Below, piece by piece: positions 24,564 through 34,837 of a stretch of DNA of 64,000 bases. Both the position numbers and the translations under genes were made by a program. A model generated the notes under the pieces. That model was not told the origin of the DNA. It saw nothing but the letters and a program-made list of their open reading frames with translations, and ran no database searches. Source of the DNA: Nephrocerus scutellatus (lineage: Eukaryota; Arthropoda; Insecta; Diptera; Pipunculidae); contig OX352765.1 in NCBI GenBank assembly GCA_947095585.1, forward strand, positions 86,574,965 through 86,638,964, written 5' to 3'. How positions within the stretch are numbered: position 1 is the first letter of the stretch; each line of letters begins with the position of its first letter.

Positions 24564-24832
24564 CAAAACCTTCTCTATATAAAGCCCAACTGTACGCATA
24601 CTAATGAAGTGAAACAATCCCAAATGCGTCTGTATTTGTGGGATGTGAATACAGTGGACAAAAATTAAGCAGACGCATTTTATGAAACGCACTAGCTGGT
24701 GGTAGTTGGAAACTGAAAAACTTTATATGGATATGGCTCTCTTGTTGATTACCAATACATAAACATTTGGTTTTTTTAAGCACGGATTTGTGTATCAGCG
24801 AAACAGTTGGGCTTTCTGTAGAGAAGGTTTTG
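24564..24832. mobile_element. 269-bp MITE, copy B, in intron 1 of chitin-binding gene 1
   Basis: It has the same length and ends as copy A at 11858-12126: CAAAACCTTCTCTATATAAA at the left and GAGAAGGTTTTG at the right. The flanking octamers are TTTTTTAA and GTTTTTAA, 7 of 8 alike, which supports an 8-bp target duplication and hence a hAT-type mobiliser. It sits about 145 bases upstream (in transcript sense) of the exon 2 acceptor. Confidence 0.85.
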
Positions 24833-25194
24833 GTTTTTAAGGCCCTTGAATGGGCTTTGAGGGGAATCTTGAGTTGGTCTTGAGGGGTGTCTTCATATAG
24901 TCTTGATGGTGGTGTTTTTTTTGGGTGTATACATGTACATGTGTATGCCTATATATTTGTACCTCAATAACTTTGGAATGCCTGCAGCGATTTCAACCAA
25001 ACTTGCTACACATTAGCACATACAATCTGGATTAGACATAGGTGGTGGCTGGTTGGTATTGGTAGATGAGCAACGCAGGGTATTCCATCTAGTTTTGTTA
25101 TAAGTTATGTGTCTTATGCGTTATATCCGTTTAATAATGGCGTGTTCTTGAAAGCTTATTAATAACAAATTGGGTCAAAAAGGCCTGACTAAAA

Positions 25195-25790
25195 ATGGAG
25201 ACGGAACTATGTTTTCGTTATCATGATATGCAGTACAGTATTGCCAGATAAAATGATAATGAATGGAAGAAAATAAGGAAATAAATAAAATTTTACAATT
25301 AAATTTACGCTTATATATCAAAATACGCCACACAGTCCTTTATTATTTGATAATAATCGCCAAAATATCTGTCATTTCAAAGTATTCTCTTTTTTCACGC
25401 TTTACACGCGCCACGCGTCAAACGCGGAATATCATAATTGGCCCCTGATATTCAGCCTCTAAGTCTTGTGAAAGGTGGTTAAAAAATACCACAAAAAACG
25501 AGAAAATGTCGCAATTTCAACCCATCACACGCGCCACACGCGAAATATAAAAAATGCTATTTTGGACTTAGACACTCACAAAATTTCAGCTCTCTAGGTC
25601 GTGTGGAAAGTGGTTAAAAAGGACCTCAAAGACAAAAAGGGGGTCTGTATTTTCGACTACTTTGAAGTCCTTTATAACTTTTGAGAGAGTCAAGTTAAAT
25701 AAAAGTTTATAAATAGCACATAACTTGGGAAATTAAAAAACCGAAAAACCAAGAAATAAAATCCTCTTTCGGTTACCGTTTATAATTTGT
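25195..25790. repeat. Dispersed repeat with CACACGCGCCACGCG motifs, copy 1
   Basis: A block sharing long stretches with 45285-45690, including ACACAGTCCTTTATTATTTG and CTCACAAAATTTCAGCTCTC. It contains repeated CGCGCCACACGCG-type motifs. It has no reading frame and its class is unknown. Confidence 0.6.
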
Positions 25791-25859
25791 TTTAAGAAAT
25801 TTTGTAACTTGAGCTATCTACCCCAATTCTGTTGCAACGCGGCCATCATCCATCAGATA

Positions 25860-27655
25860 GTATCTCTGCTCGTGAAACTCTACCAAGCCAGTTACAACCA
25901 AGAATACGTTCCAAGGTGCTGAAGAAAAGGAAAAGTGCGAGTGATTTTCTTACCAAAAATAGGTAAAAAATCTCCCAAAGATTCCAGGTCCTATAGACCA
26001 ATTAGCCCTTGTTCATTTTGACTTAAATCCATGGAGAAGTCACTACATAAAATCTAATGTACTCCAAAGTAGCCCTCTAAACCCCAGCCAGCAAGCATAT
26101 CAGACTGGAAAATCAATAGAACGAGCACGAGCACAAAGAAATGTTAATATGCGCCTTCATAGATAATCAAGGCGCTTTTGGCAACACTAACTTCGAAGAG
26201 ATGCAATCACATGCCAGAAACAAGGATGTTGAATCCTCAATCATAGGATGGGTTATAAGCATGATAAGAGGTAGGAGAATTCGGGCCTCGTTTGGCGACG
26301 AAGCCATGACAGTAGCGTCAACTAGAGGCTGTCCACAAGGCGGAGTCTTGTCGCCTCTTTTGTGGCTGCTGGTAATGGACTCTGTAGGCTTAAGAATAAT
26401 CGAATCACCAACATTAGCTATGCGGATGACCTTATCCTCATGGTTCGCGGCAAATTCGAGAGTACGATAGAAGAACGAATGCAGTTTGCTCTCAAACTAG
26501 TAAACGAATGGTGTAAAGAGGTGAACCTAAGTGTCAACCCAGACAAGATAGTATGCACCATCTTCACAAAGAAAAGAAGAATGAATCTTCCTACACTGAA
26601 TTTCCAAGGCAAGGTCCTCTAAATAATGCTGGGAGTTATGTTTGGCCAAAAACTAACATGGAACTCCCATATGACATACATTATTAACAAAGCTAATAAA
26701 GCTTACTTCACATGCCAACGCATGCTTTATAAAACGTGGGGAAAAAAACCCGCAAATGACTCTATGGCTATACCAGAGTATTATCAGACCCAGTCTGACA
26801 CACGCAGCCTTGATATGGTGGCCAAAAACAGAGCAATCTAAGACACGTCCAATACTCAACAAGATCCAAAGACTAATTTGCCTAAGTGCAACAGGTGCCC
26901 TACGGCAGCCCTCGAGAAGATTCTAGGACTTACACCACTTCACATAACCATTAAAAGTGAAGCTGGCTTAAGATTATCTACTCTTAACATACACAATCAG
27001 GTCAAATCCAATAGACCAGGACATACTTATATCATTTCCAAAATAAACTCGGAATATGGAATTGTCCTAGAATCAGACTCAATGACAAAAACAACTGCTT
27101 TCCAAAGGAACTTTTCGGTAAGAATTCCATAGCGTCATCAAGTTGCAAATATCATCAATAACCTTCCCCATCAAGCATCCATCTGGTACACAGACGGATC
27201 TAAAACAGACACAGGAACAGGAGCAGGAGCACTCGGGCATTGTAGGGATCGAGGCAGCAGATTTGTGCGCAAAAGAAGGCAGAAGAAGAAGGTACATTTA
27301 CTGGGCCAGAACCAAGCATTGCCTACTCCCTTAGCCACCTCAAAAACAAGATTAAAGAATAGGCTAACAATGCCATCGAAGCTAAATGGGAATCGTCGAC
27401 AGGGATGAAACAAACTAAACGGCTTCTCAAGTATAACATTAAACACATAGACAAGGCAATCAAACTGAACCGTCATGCACTCAGATCCCTAGTCTGGTAC
27501 ATAACGTGACACGGCCCATTCAATAGTCACTTAGCAAAAATGGGAAAACCCCAGACGAACAGTTGCCGTTTCTGTAACAAGGCAAAAGAATCACCAGAAC
27601 ACATACTGTTTGTAAGTGATGCTCTCACATGCTCTGACAACTAAAAAAGGAGGTA
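25860..27655 (+). mobile_element. Dead R1/LOA-like LINE with RT and RNase H in intron 1 of gene 1
   Basis: The plus-strand frames contain a LICAFIDNQGAFGN block (26143-26185), SMIRGRRIRASFG, STRGCPQGGVLSPLLW (26320-26365), then after a frameshift ISYADDLILMVRGKF (26413-26460) and VNLSVNPDKIVCTIFTKKRR. Further on come remnants of the region before RNase H and a zinc-knuckle-like NSCRFCNKAKESPEHILF (27557-27610). Frameshifts and stops make it inactive. It is antisense to the host chitin-binding gene. Confidence 0.8.
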
Positions 27656-27802
27656 TACATATGGAAATCGAGCAGACGGACAGGCACGGTTATATGATAC
27701 GATCGTAATTCAGAGATTTTTCCCTTTTCCTTTTACCTTTGATAAGGTTTCCAATATTTTAAATTTAAATTCAAAAAATAAAAATAAGTAAATCGAGCTT
27801 AC

Positions 27803-27830
27803 CGAGTAACCCGAACGTTTTTCGTCCCAT
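27803..27830 (-). CDS. Coding microexon 1 of chitin-binding gene 1
   Basis: Twenty-eight bases on the minus strand read ATG then GRKTFGLL and one extra G, followed at once by the donor GTAAGC. Joined to AA at 24418 the extra G makes GAA (Glu), giving a continuous hydrophobic signal peptide. The same exon, of equal length and phase, is found upstream of genes 2 and 3. The intron is 3384 bases. Too short to be found by frame length alone; the support is paralogue conservation. Confidence 0.8.
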
Positions 27831-28480
27831 CTTCAAACAGCTTTTCTAAATAATGCCAATGTTTTTTTCTTGAACACAACCAACCTTCTAATAATAAATT
27901 TTGAATAAAACTAAAGTTCTGTTAGCAATCGGATATTTATACAAAAAAATCATAGTACCTTCATACGAGAAGATAGTACACATCATCTATTTGAACATAG
28001 ATAATATTGGATTGAGATTTATGGTAATTTTAGCATTTCATAACAAATATGTAACGACAAACATTTCATGTTTCGGTATCTGAATAATTACTGTTAATTT
28101 ATTGTAGTACTCGTAGAATCTCACTTATAAGACTATCATAGACTTTGTTTGGGCTTAGAGTGTGCGTCTTTCTTTGATAGAACAACTTGCGTAATGCGTT
28201 GGTGGCATTGACTGAAATCTGTTTGTTTGTTTAAATGTCGCAAGAAACTACCACGTTTGTTATAGCTTTGGCATCTCCATAACGCTCGTTGATGATACGA
28301 AGAATTAAAATTTAAACACCCAACTTACTCAAGGTACATACAAATGGGGGAAAAAATAACAAACATTTTATATTGATAAGATAACACAGCCTCTCACAAA
28401 ACTAGAAAAGTTGTCTTATTGCTTAGGGCGAACAAATTTCGCGGCAGATAAAGGACGCGGAAAGAATAATTGCTTTCCTG
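27831..28480 (-). promoter_or_regulatory. Conserved 5' flank of chitin-binding gene 1
   Basis: This flank shares an ordered set of words with the flanks of genes 2 and 3, including (plus strand) TAAAACTAAAGTTCTGTTAG, CATCTATTTGAACAT and TAATTTATTGTAGTA. A TATA-like word (TATAAATA on the minus strand) lies at 27934-27941, about 105 bases from the ATG. The shared order across three duplicates suggests promoter and 5' UTR; no factor site is assigned. Confidence 0.5.
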
Positions 28481-28489
28481 AATATTGCA

Positions 28490-29390
28490 GATACTCCATT
28501 AAGTGAGATGTTTATGTAGTTCGCAGTTCGGTGTAAATATGACTTTCAGGGGAAGTTCGTGGTATCGTGGTACCTACTAACGCAATATAAATCACCAACC
28601 ACCAGAACACCAACAAAATATAAAAACTGCCAATCTTTGCTTTTGCATAATTATTAAAAAATTGTTTTTAAAGAAAAACCCTGGATCTGTCAAAACTAGG
28701 CTACCAAACATTCAAAAATATCATCTTGACCTCCTGGCAAACAAGATATCAGTACTAGCTAAAAATGCAGTCCAATCAAATTAACATAGAAAATAGCGCC
28801 TATACTATTATTTTAGAATTTATTTATGCCGACATATGTGTATAATTTGGTATTTAATGAAAATGCATTTAGAAAATAAAACAAACATTCGCTTTTCAAA
28901 TTCTCAATATTGTTACGAAAATGTAAATAGAAATGTTTTATCGGACTGTACATACTCGTATATAAGAATTGAATTGTAATGGAATTAAGAAATTACTGAA
29001 AAGCATGGCATACAATTAGGCTCACTAATATTGTTAATGAATAAGCGTGTAACTTATTACCAAATTGAAGATTATACCTGCGTGTTCTGATATTTACTAA
29101 ATGGTTCGAATGTTATATAATAGAATAGAAAATATTAGAAGCCTCTCGATTTCGTATAAATACAGCAACTTTATAGCAGTAAGTTAATATTTGGAATTCA
29201 ACCAAACTACTTTAATATCTGAAATGTAGATAGAGCTACCGACTATGTGAAAAGTAGTGTTATAAGAGAATAATAAGTAATCATCAGTGTAAATTTGTGA
29301 ACATTTGCTTTTTGTCAATTAAAAAGTTGTAATCTGTGAATTGGCGGTAAGCTATCACCAGAATAGGGCGAATACCACAGAATGTTTTAG
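28490..29390. other. No gene seen
   Basis: AT-rich intergenic DNA upstream of gene 1. I see no coding exon or clear repeat in it. Confidence 0.4.
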
Positions 29391-29392
29391 AA

Positions 29393-30080
29393 TTTCAGGT
29401 GGCCGTAACTATCTCTGACTGGTGAAAGTGCGATCAAACTTCCACGTGGTGGCCGCTGATACTTTTGCTCCAATACAGGAAAAGCTAAATGATCGGGCTA
29501 GTCCAAAAGTAAGGTTGGTGCGAGGCTAAACAACCTAAGAATTTTCTGATCAACGTACGCTCAGTGTATAGAGCTCGAGCAGCTAGCCGATACCCTATCC
29601 AAATATAATGCTGACATAAGTGCAATTCAGGATATGCGGTGGACGGGGATTGGTGTGTTATAAAAATAAGAATATGACAGCTGTCATGTAAGACATCACG
29701 TGCTCGGGGTTGGGTTTCTAGTCAGCAAAAGAATGAAACCCACCGTTGTCGGCTTTAAGGCAGTAAATGAACGGCTATGCACCCTTCGCATGCGGGGCCG
29801 TTTTAAAAACATAAGCCTCATAAACTTTTACGTACCCACAGAGGATTCCCCTCAATATTTGAATCAATCGAACAGGAACTTCATGCATGTCATCGGTATG
29901 ATGTAAAAATCATTCTGGGGGATATGAATGCCAATAATGCCAATTTGGCAGTAGTCGTAGAGATCGGAACGACTGGTTCGATGACGAATGTAAGCTAGCG
30001 ACTTTAGGTAATAATGTTGCGTACCGAGCAACAATCTCATAGAACGTGGGAACGCGAAGATGAATATAAAGAGGAAGAAG
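29393..30080 (+). mobile_element. RTE-type LINE 5' end, internally deleted
   Basis: It starts with the same 5' sequence as the element at 57960 (ATTTCAGGTGGCCGTAACTA). Endonuclease pieces follow: GVGFLVSKRMKPTVVGFKAV, NERLCTLRMRGRFKNISLIN and a VKIILGDMNA-like block. At about 29950 the sequence jumps to a downstream segment (GTCGTAGAGATCGGAACGAC) that is 0.7 kb away in the 57 kb copy, so an internal deletion is present. Confidence 0.75.
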
Positions 30081-30409
30081 AGAAAGATGGAAGAAGAATC
30101 ACGACCGTGAACTAAAACAGTACAGAGAGCGAGGAATACAACATTGACATTGATTGGGATAATTATTGATTGCGGAAGAAATAAAAGATTTAGTTTTATA
30201 TTAAAAGAAGATGTAATACCTTTTTATTCTGCAAAGTCGGATGTAGTAAGAAAAGATAGAGAGAGAAAAAGAATCGAAAAATGTCACAATCATATGAGTG
30301 CGTTCAAACATGTGTACAAGGTGACTACGTTCACCCAAACCAATTCAATCGTTGTTGAACGTTTCTGTTTACACCTCAATTTCTCGATCTCAATGTATTG
30401 ATGTATTTA

Positions 30410-30870
30410 CACTCTGATGTGTGTAAAATTTGAAGAAACTCAGGTTAATTTTTTTAACCCTGGGCCCGGGGTCTCCAAAATTTTTAGAAAAAGTGTTGTC
30501 CATCGGAGATACACATCTGTATAAAATTTGAAGAAAATCGGGTTAATTTTTTGAAGAAATTGGTATGGGGCCTCACGACCCCAAGCCCGGGGTCTCCAAC
30601 ATTTTTAGAAAAATTGTTGTCCATCGGAGATAGACATCTGTATAAAATTTGAAGAAAATCGGGTTAATTTTTTGAAAAAATTGGTATGGGCTCTCACGAC
30701 CCCAAAATTTCTACAACAAGTTTTGTCCATTGGAGATAATCGGGTAAATTTTGTAAAATATTTGTATGAGAGCCCCCCGACTGCGAGGTCCCAAATTCTA
30801 ATAGATAGTGTTGTCATCGGAGATATGCATTTATGTAAAATGTCAATGAAATCGTACTTTGGGAACAAAC
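30410..30870 (-). repeat. Dispersed tandem-unit repeat family, copy 1 (reverse)
   Basis: About four units of roughly 115-120 bases, in reverse orientation relative to the 41 kb array. The recurring words are ACACATCTGTATAAAATTTG, GTTGTCCATCGGAGATA and an AGAAAATCGGGTTAATTTTT stretch separated by GC-rich words (GGGCCCGGGGTC). No coding. Confidence 0.75.
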
Positions 30871-31018
30871 ATACAAACAATGTCGCTTTGCTAAAGCGTA
30901 AAGGAAGTTGTTGACGGCTATTTTGAAGATTCAAAGATTCAGGAAACACGGAATCTACTAACTGATTCCACATCGAAGTCACTCTCGGATAAAAGGAGGA
31001 TTTGAAGTGTTGGGTTCT

Positions 31019-33615
31019 TCATGAAAACGGTTTAAAGGCAAAACTCTGTTGATTAGAACTGAAACGAGTGTTAACGTTGCTGACAAAAGGACCTGGAAAT
31101 AGACAACGGGTTTCTGAAGAACATCTGCCGTTGTAAAATTTGTAGAAGACAGTTAAAGCTCCAACATGCTCCAAAGAATCAAGGGATGAAGTAATGGTTA
31201 CATCGTTTATCAAACGGATAACTTTATTCTGAGCCCCACCACACACATATGAATTAAATTCAAAAATTGGTCTAACATAAGATTTATATAATCTTAATAC
31301 TTCAGAGGGGGTGAAGTAGAAGTTCCAACGTCTTATGAAGCCCAAGCATTGGCTCGCTCTTTTTGAGCTTTCATAAATATGTTCCTTCCAGGAAAGTTCA
31401 CTTGAAACTTTCAAACCTAACATCTTAAGTGAAACTGATCTTGCAATAGTGGCACCATTAATTACTGGTGGTACGTAATGTTGAATGGCTTTTTGAGAAA
31501 AAAGACAAGCCAGGAATTTATTTGGGTTAAATTCCACCCTATTAGATCTGCCCCAATCTAAGATGAATGACTTGAATGTTCGACAGAATTGCCGAATTCA
31601 TTAATTCACGCGAACCAATCAAGCGAGAATAGCATTCTTTTTGACTGACAAACTCCATGGAAGCCGATAACTTCGTATCATCAGCAAATGAGTGGATATC
31701 ACAGGTTGTAGAAGACAACAGGTCATTGATATATATGTATTAAGAATAATGTAGGCGATAAGGATGACCCTTGAGGAACGCCAGCATTGATCTCATGCGA
31801 AGATGAGGAAAAACCATTCAATACAACTTTTATTTTGCGGTTCCATTAATAATCTTCAATTCATGTAATGAGAGGGGTGTGTAAGTTGACAAACATGCCA
31901 TACTCTATCAAAAGCCTTAGAAATATCCAAGGACACAACGCTTGATTCGCCTAGATTTTCAATGGTTCGCTCCAAACAATGAGTCATGCACGTCATTAGT
32001 TCACCTGAAGATCGATTTTTCGAAATCCATACTGTACATCGGATAAAAGAGCATTCGAATCCAGATAGCTCATTCATTTGAAATTAATGATAGATTCCAT
32101 TACCAATCGATAAAACCGACAACAACAGTAGTTAGTAGGTGCAGATTTATCACCTTTTTTTCGGGATGGGTTGAATATTAGCTATTTTCCAAATTGACGG
32201 AAAAACACCTGTCTTCATTGAGAGAGGAAACAATTTGCTAATCGGTTTTGCCAAAGTATGATGACATCTTTTCAATAATAATGGTGGAGTATTGTCGGGT
32301 CCAGTTGCTTTATTGGGGTCATGTTCTTTAAAAATTTTGAAAACAACCCGTTGACGGAAATATATTGTAGACATACCTGGGCCTACATTTGGAAGAATTG
32401 GTGGACTTTGGTTAGATAGTGGAAGGGTTGACGCACAAGCGAAAAATGCGAAGCTAAGAGATTGGCTTTCTGAATATCAGTTTTATAAAGAATACCATTA
32501 TGGAATGAAGAAGGAACAGAAGAAGTCTTTTCCGCAAAGTTTCTTTTAACCAGAGCAGTAAACGACCAAAAGCTTCTAATGTTTGAATCTGAATCTAAAA
32601 TTTTCCGCATGCTATCTCGAATCTTTTGGTCATTTATTATTTTGGACCCGTTAATTATAGCGTGAGCTCTGTTTCTGGCTATTCTAAACCTAACAGGGTT
32701 TTATCCGGATGGGCAATTAACGTAGTCCAAATGGGCTGTTTTTTTACTCGCGACTGCTGACCTGCAGTTTTCATTAAATCACTTATTCTTACAAATATTG
32801 CTTTTCTTAAAGGAGGAAGGAATGAAATTTTTCATTCCTAGCAAAATTGTTGACGTGATCAGTTGAGATGCTTCATCAGCATTATTGTTGGACTACGAAA
32901 GAAGGTTGACCAATCAAATGAGCTAAAAAATTGGCTCAGGAGCTCCCAGTTAGCATTTTTGAAGTGCCAGAGTAGCCTTTTTCTTGTAGGCTCTACAAGT
33001 GCTGGGGTTATTAGAAATTTGGCTAATACCAGAGCGTAGTCGAAAAGGCCTAATGGAGCAGATATATCAATTGAATATTTATCTGGCATAGAAGTTAGAA
33101 ATAAATCTGATAGGTGAGGCGATTGACCAGTTGTATCGGAATATCTAGATGGCTTATCGACGAGTTGGGTGAGAAGATTGATATTTGAAAATAGTTCTGC
33201 GGATTCACCTGTACGATCTCTACCATTTGAATATGTCAACCAAGAATTATTATGGACATTAAAGTCGCTCAAGACTACCAATTCTGATGTTGGTGAGGAT
33301 TGGTAAATCTTGTCAATAGTTTCCGATAAATAATCAAATTCATTAATAGTGTCATCTGGTGACAAATTAGGACTACAATAAAGGGAACAAATAAACATTG
33401 AATGGTTTGAAATTTTAATTTCAATCCATATGGTATTGAACAGGGTATTACAGTTCGGAACAATAAATTTAGGAACACTAAAACAGATATCATCTCTAAT
33501 AAAGAGAATAGCCTCTCGATACGGAACCAAACAGTCGACACGAGAATACCTCGGACATTGAAAATCATTTGGGGTACCCATAAAAGAAACCTGCGTTTCA
33601 CATAAACTAAGAACC
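31019..33615 (-). mobile_element. Long CR1/Jockey-type LINE copy (endonuclease plus RT)
   Basis: Read from 33600 down: an endonuclease region open for 240 codons (33581-32859) with FICSLYCSPNLSPDD, ELVVLSDFNVHNNSWL (Asp/Asn) and SPHLSDLFLTS (the His/Ser end differs from H of the active enzyme). Then RT pieces: NKATGPDNTPPLLLKRC and IWKIANIQPIPKK (32350-32155), VVSLDISKAFDRVWH (motif A, about 31900), a damaged YADD region, and a 172-codon C terminus (31537-31019) with LKMLGLKVSSELSWKEHI. Frameshifts and stops break it, but it is the most complete LINE in the window. Confidence 0.8.
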
Positions 33616-33634
33616 GCAGGTTTAATAAATTAAT

Positions 33635-34165
33635 TTTTTTTATATAATTCGCACACGCTTCAAGGGGTTCGCACCCTTATAATGCTCGGCTATATGCTTG
33701 GCACAGCGTTGGCGTTAAGGAAGAGGAGGAGAAAAGAGGAGATATCTATGAGCTTGTGTTTTGAATGCCTGTGGATCATAGAGACGTGGAAAGACAGAGC
33801 TTGGCAGAGCATTCCACATATGTGTCGTACGGCTGAAGAACGAATCCCTAAACTGAACTTTACGTCCGAAGATGGGCTTGAGGGTAAGCTGATGAGCATT
33901 TAGAGCGCCACGAGTATTGCGGTTGAATTCAAGGAGATAAGATAAGGTGGCATGCAGCTGGCTATTTCTCTTGAGCACCGCTGGTCGAAAAAGCGATAAA
34001 AAGTGACAAGCTAGAAACGTTCCTGTGGTGTTCAAGCGAATCCATTGATTTCGCTATATTTTCGTCACCGATAAGTTTAATCGCACTGTTTTGTATTCTA
34101 TCTAGCCAAGACCGAAATAGAATTGCCTTGGTCTTGCGTTTGCTCATCACTACTTACGAATAAAT
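33635..34165 (-). mobile_element. CR1/Jockey-type LINE 3' end, head-to-tail with its neighbour
   Basis: The minus strand reads the C terminus of an RT ORF: IQNSAIKLIGDENI, SLDSLEHHRNVSSLSLF, then RDSFFSRTTHMWNALPSSVF and PQAFKTQAHRYL. Its 3' tail (AACCCCTTGAAGCGTGTGCG then an A-rich run) recurs at 42044-42081. It is severely 5'-truncated, typical of LINE insertions. Confidence 0.8.
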
Positions 34166-34349
34166 TTTAACGTTTAGAAATCTTGTCTATGGATTCATTT
34201 TTCGGCTCCCAAGTTTTAGGCGCATACGCTGGCAGAAAATCAACATAAATCTAGTACAATATACATTACTTTGTTGCTTCTTTTATTTTAGAAAATGATA
34301 TTTACACAAATAGAAAATTTGCATTTAAAGTTTATTTAAAGGCTCATGC

Positions 34350-34837
34350 TAATAGGTTCAGCTTCTTGTTGGTCAGATGTTGTTGAAGTATGTTCCAGTT
34401 GTTCGGAAGTTTGTAAGTTTTAGTTGTGCAGTTGTCGATGCAGTAAGTTCTGGGTATTTAGATGTTGTTGTTTAGAAGTCGTTTGTCAATGCTGTAGATT
34501 CTGCTTGGTCAATTGTCATTGTAGTAGATTCTGGTTGGTCAGTTTTTAATGTTGTAGATTCTAGTTGTTGAGATGACAAAGTAGATTTAGATTGTGGTTG
34601 ATCCGTTCTCGTTTTAGTAAATTCTGACTGGGCAGTTGTTGATATTGTAAATTCTGGGCAGTTGTTGATATTGTAGATTCTGGTTCATCAGTTGTCGATG
34701 CTCTAAATTCTGGTCGATAAGTACTCGTTGTAGTAAATTCTGGTTGGGCAGTTTTCGATACTTTAGATTCTGGTTGATCAGTTTTCGTTGTAGTTAATAA
34801 CTTCTGGTTGGGCAGTTGTCAGTGCTGTAGTTTCAGA
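34350..34837 (-). pseudogene. Decayed mucin tail beyond the stop of chitin-binding gene 2
   Basis: Repeats of the 30-base mucin type continue past the TAA at 34838-34840, where sister repeats have CAA. About 18 codons on, a 4-base insertion (near 34795) shifts the frame into further stops, and the repeats then become irregular. This looks like former coding tail no longer under selection. Confidence 0.7.
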
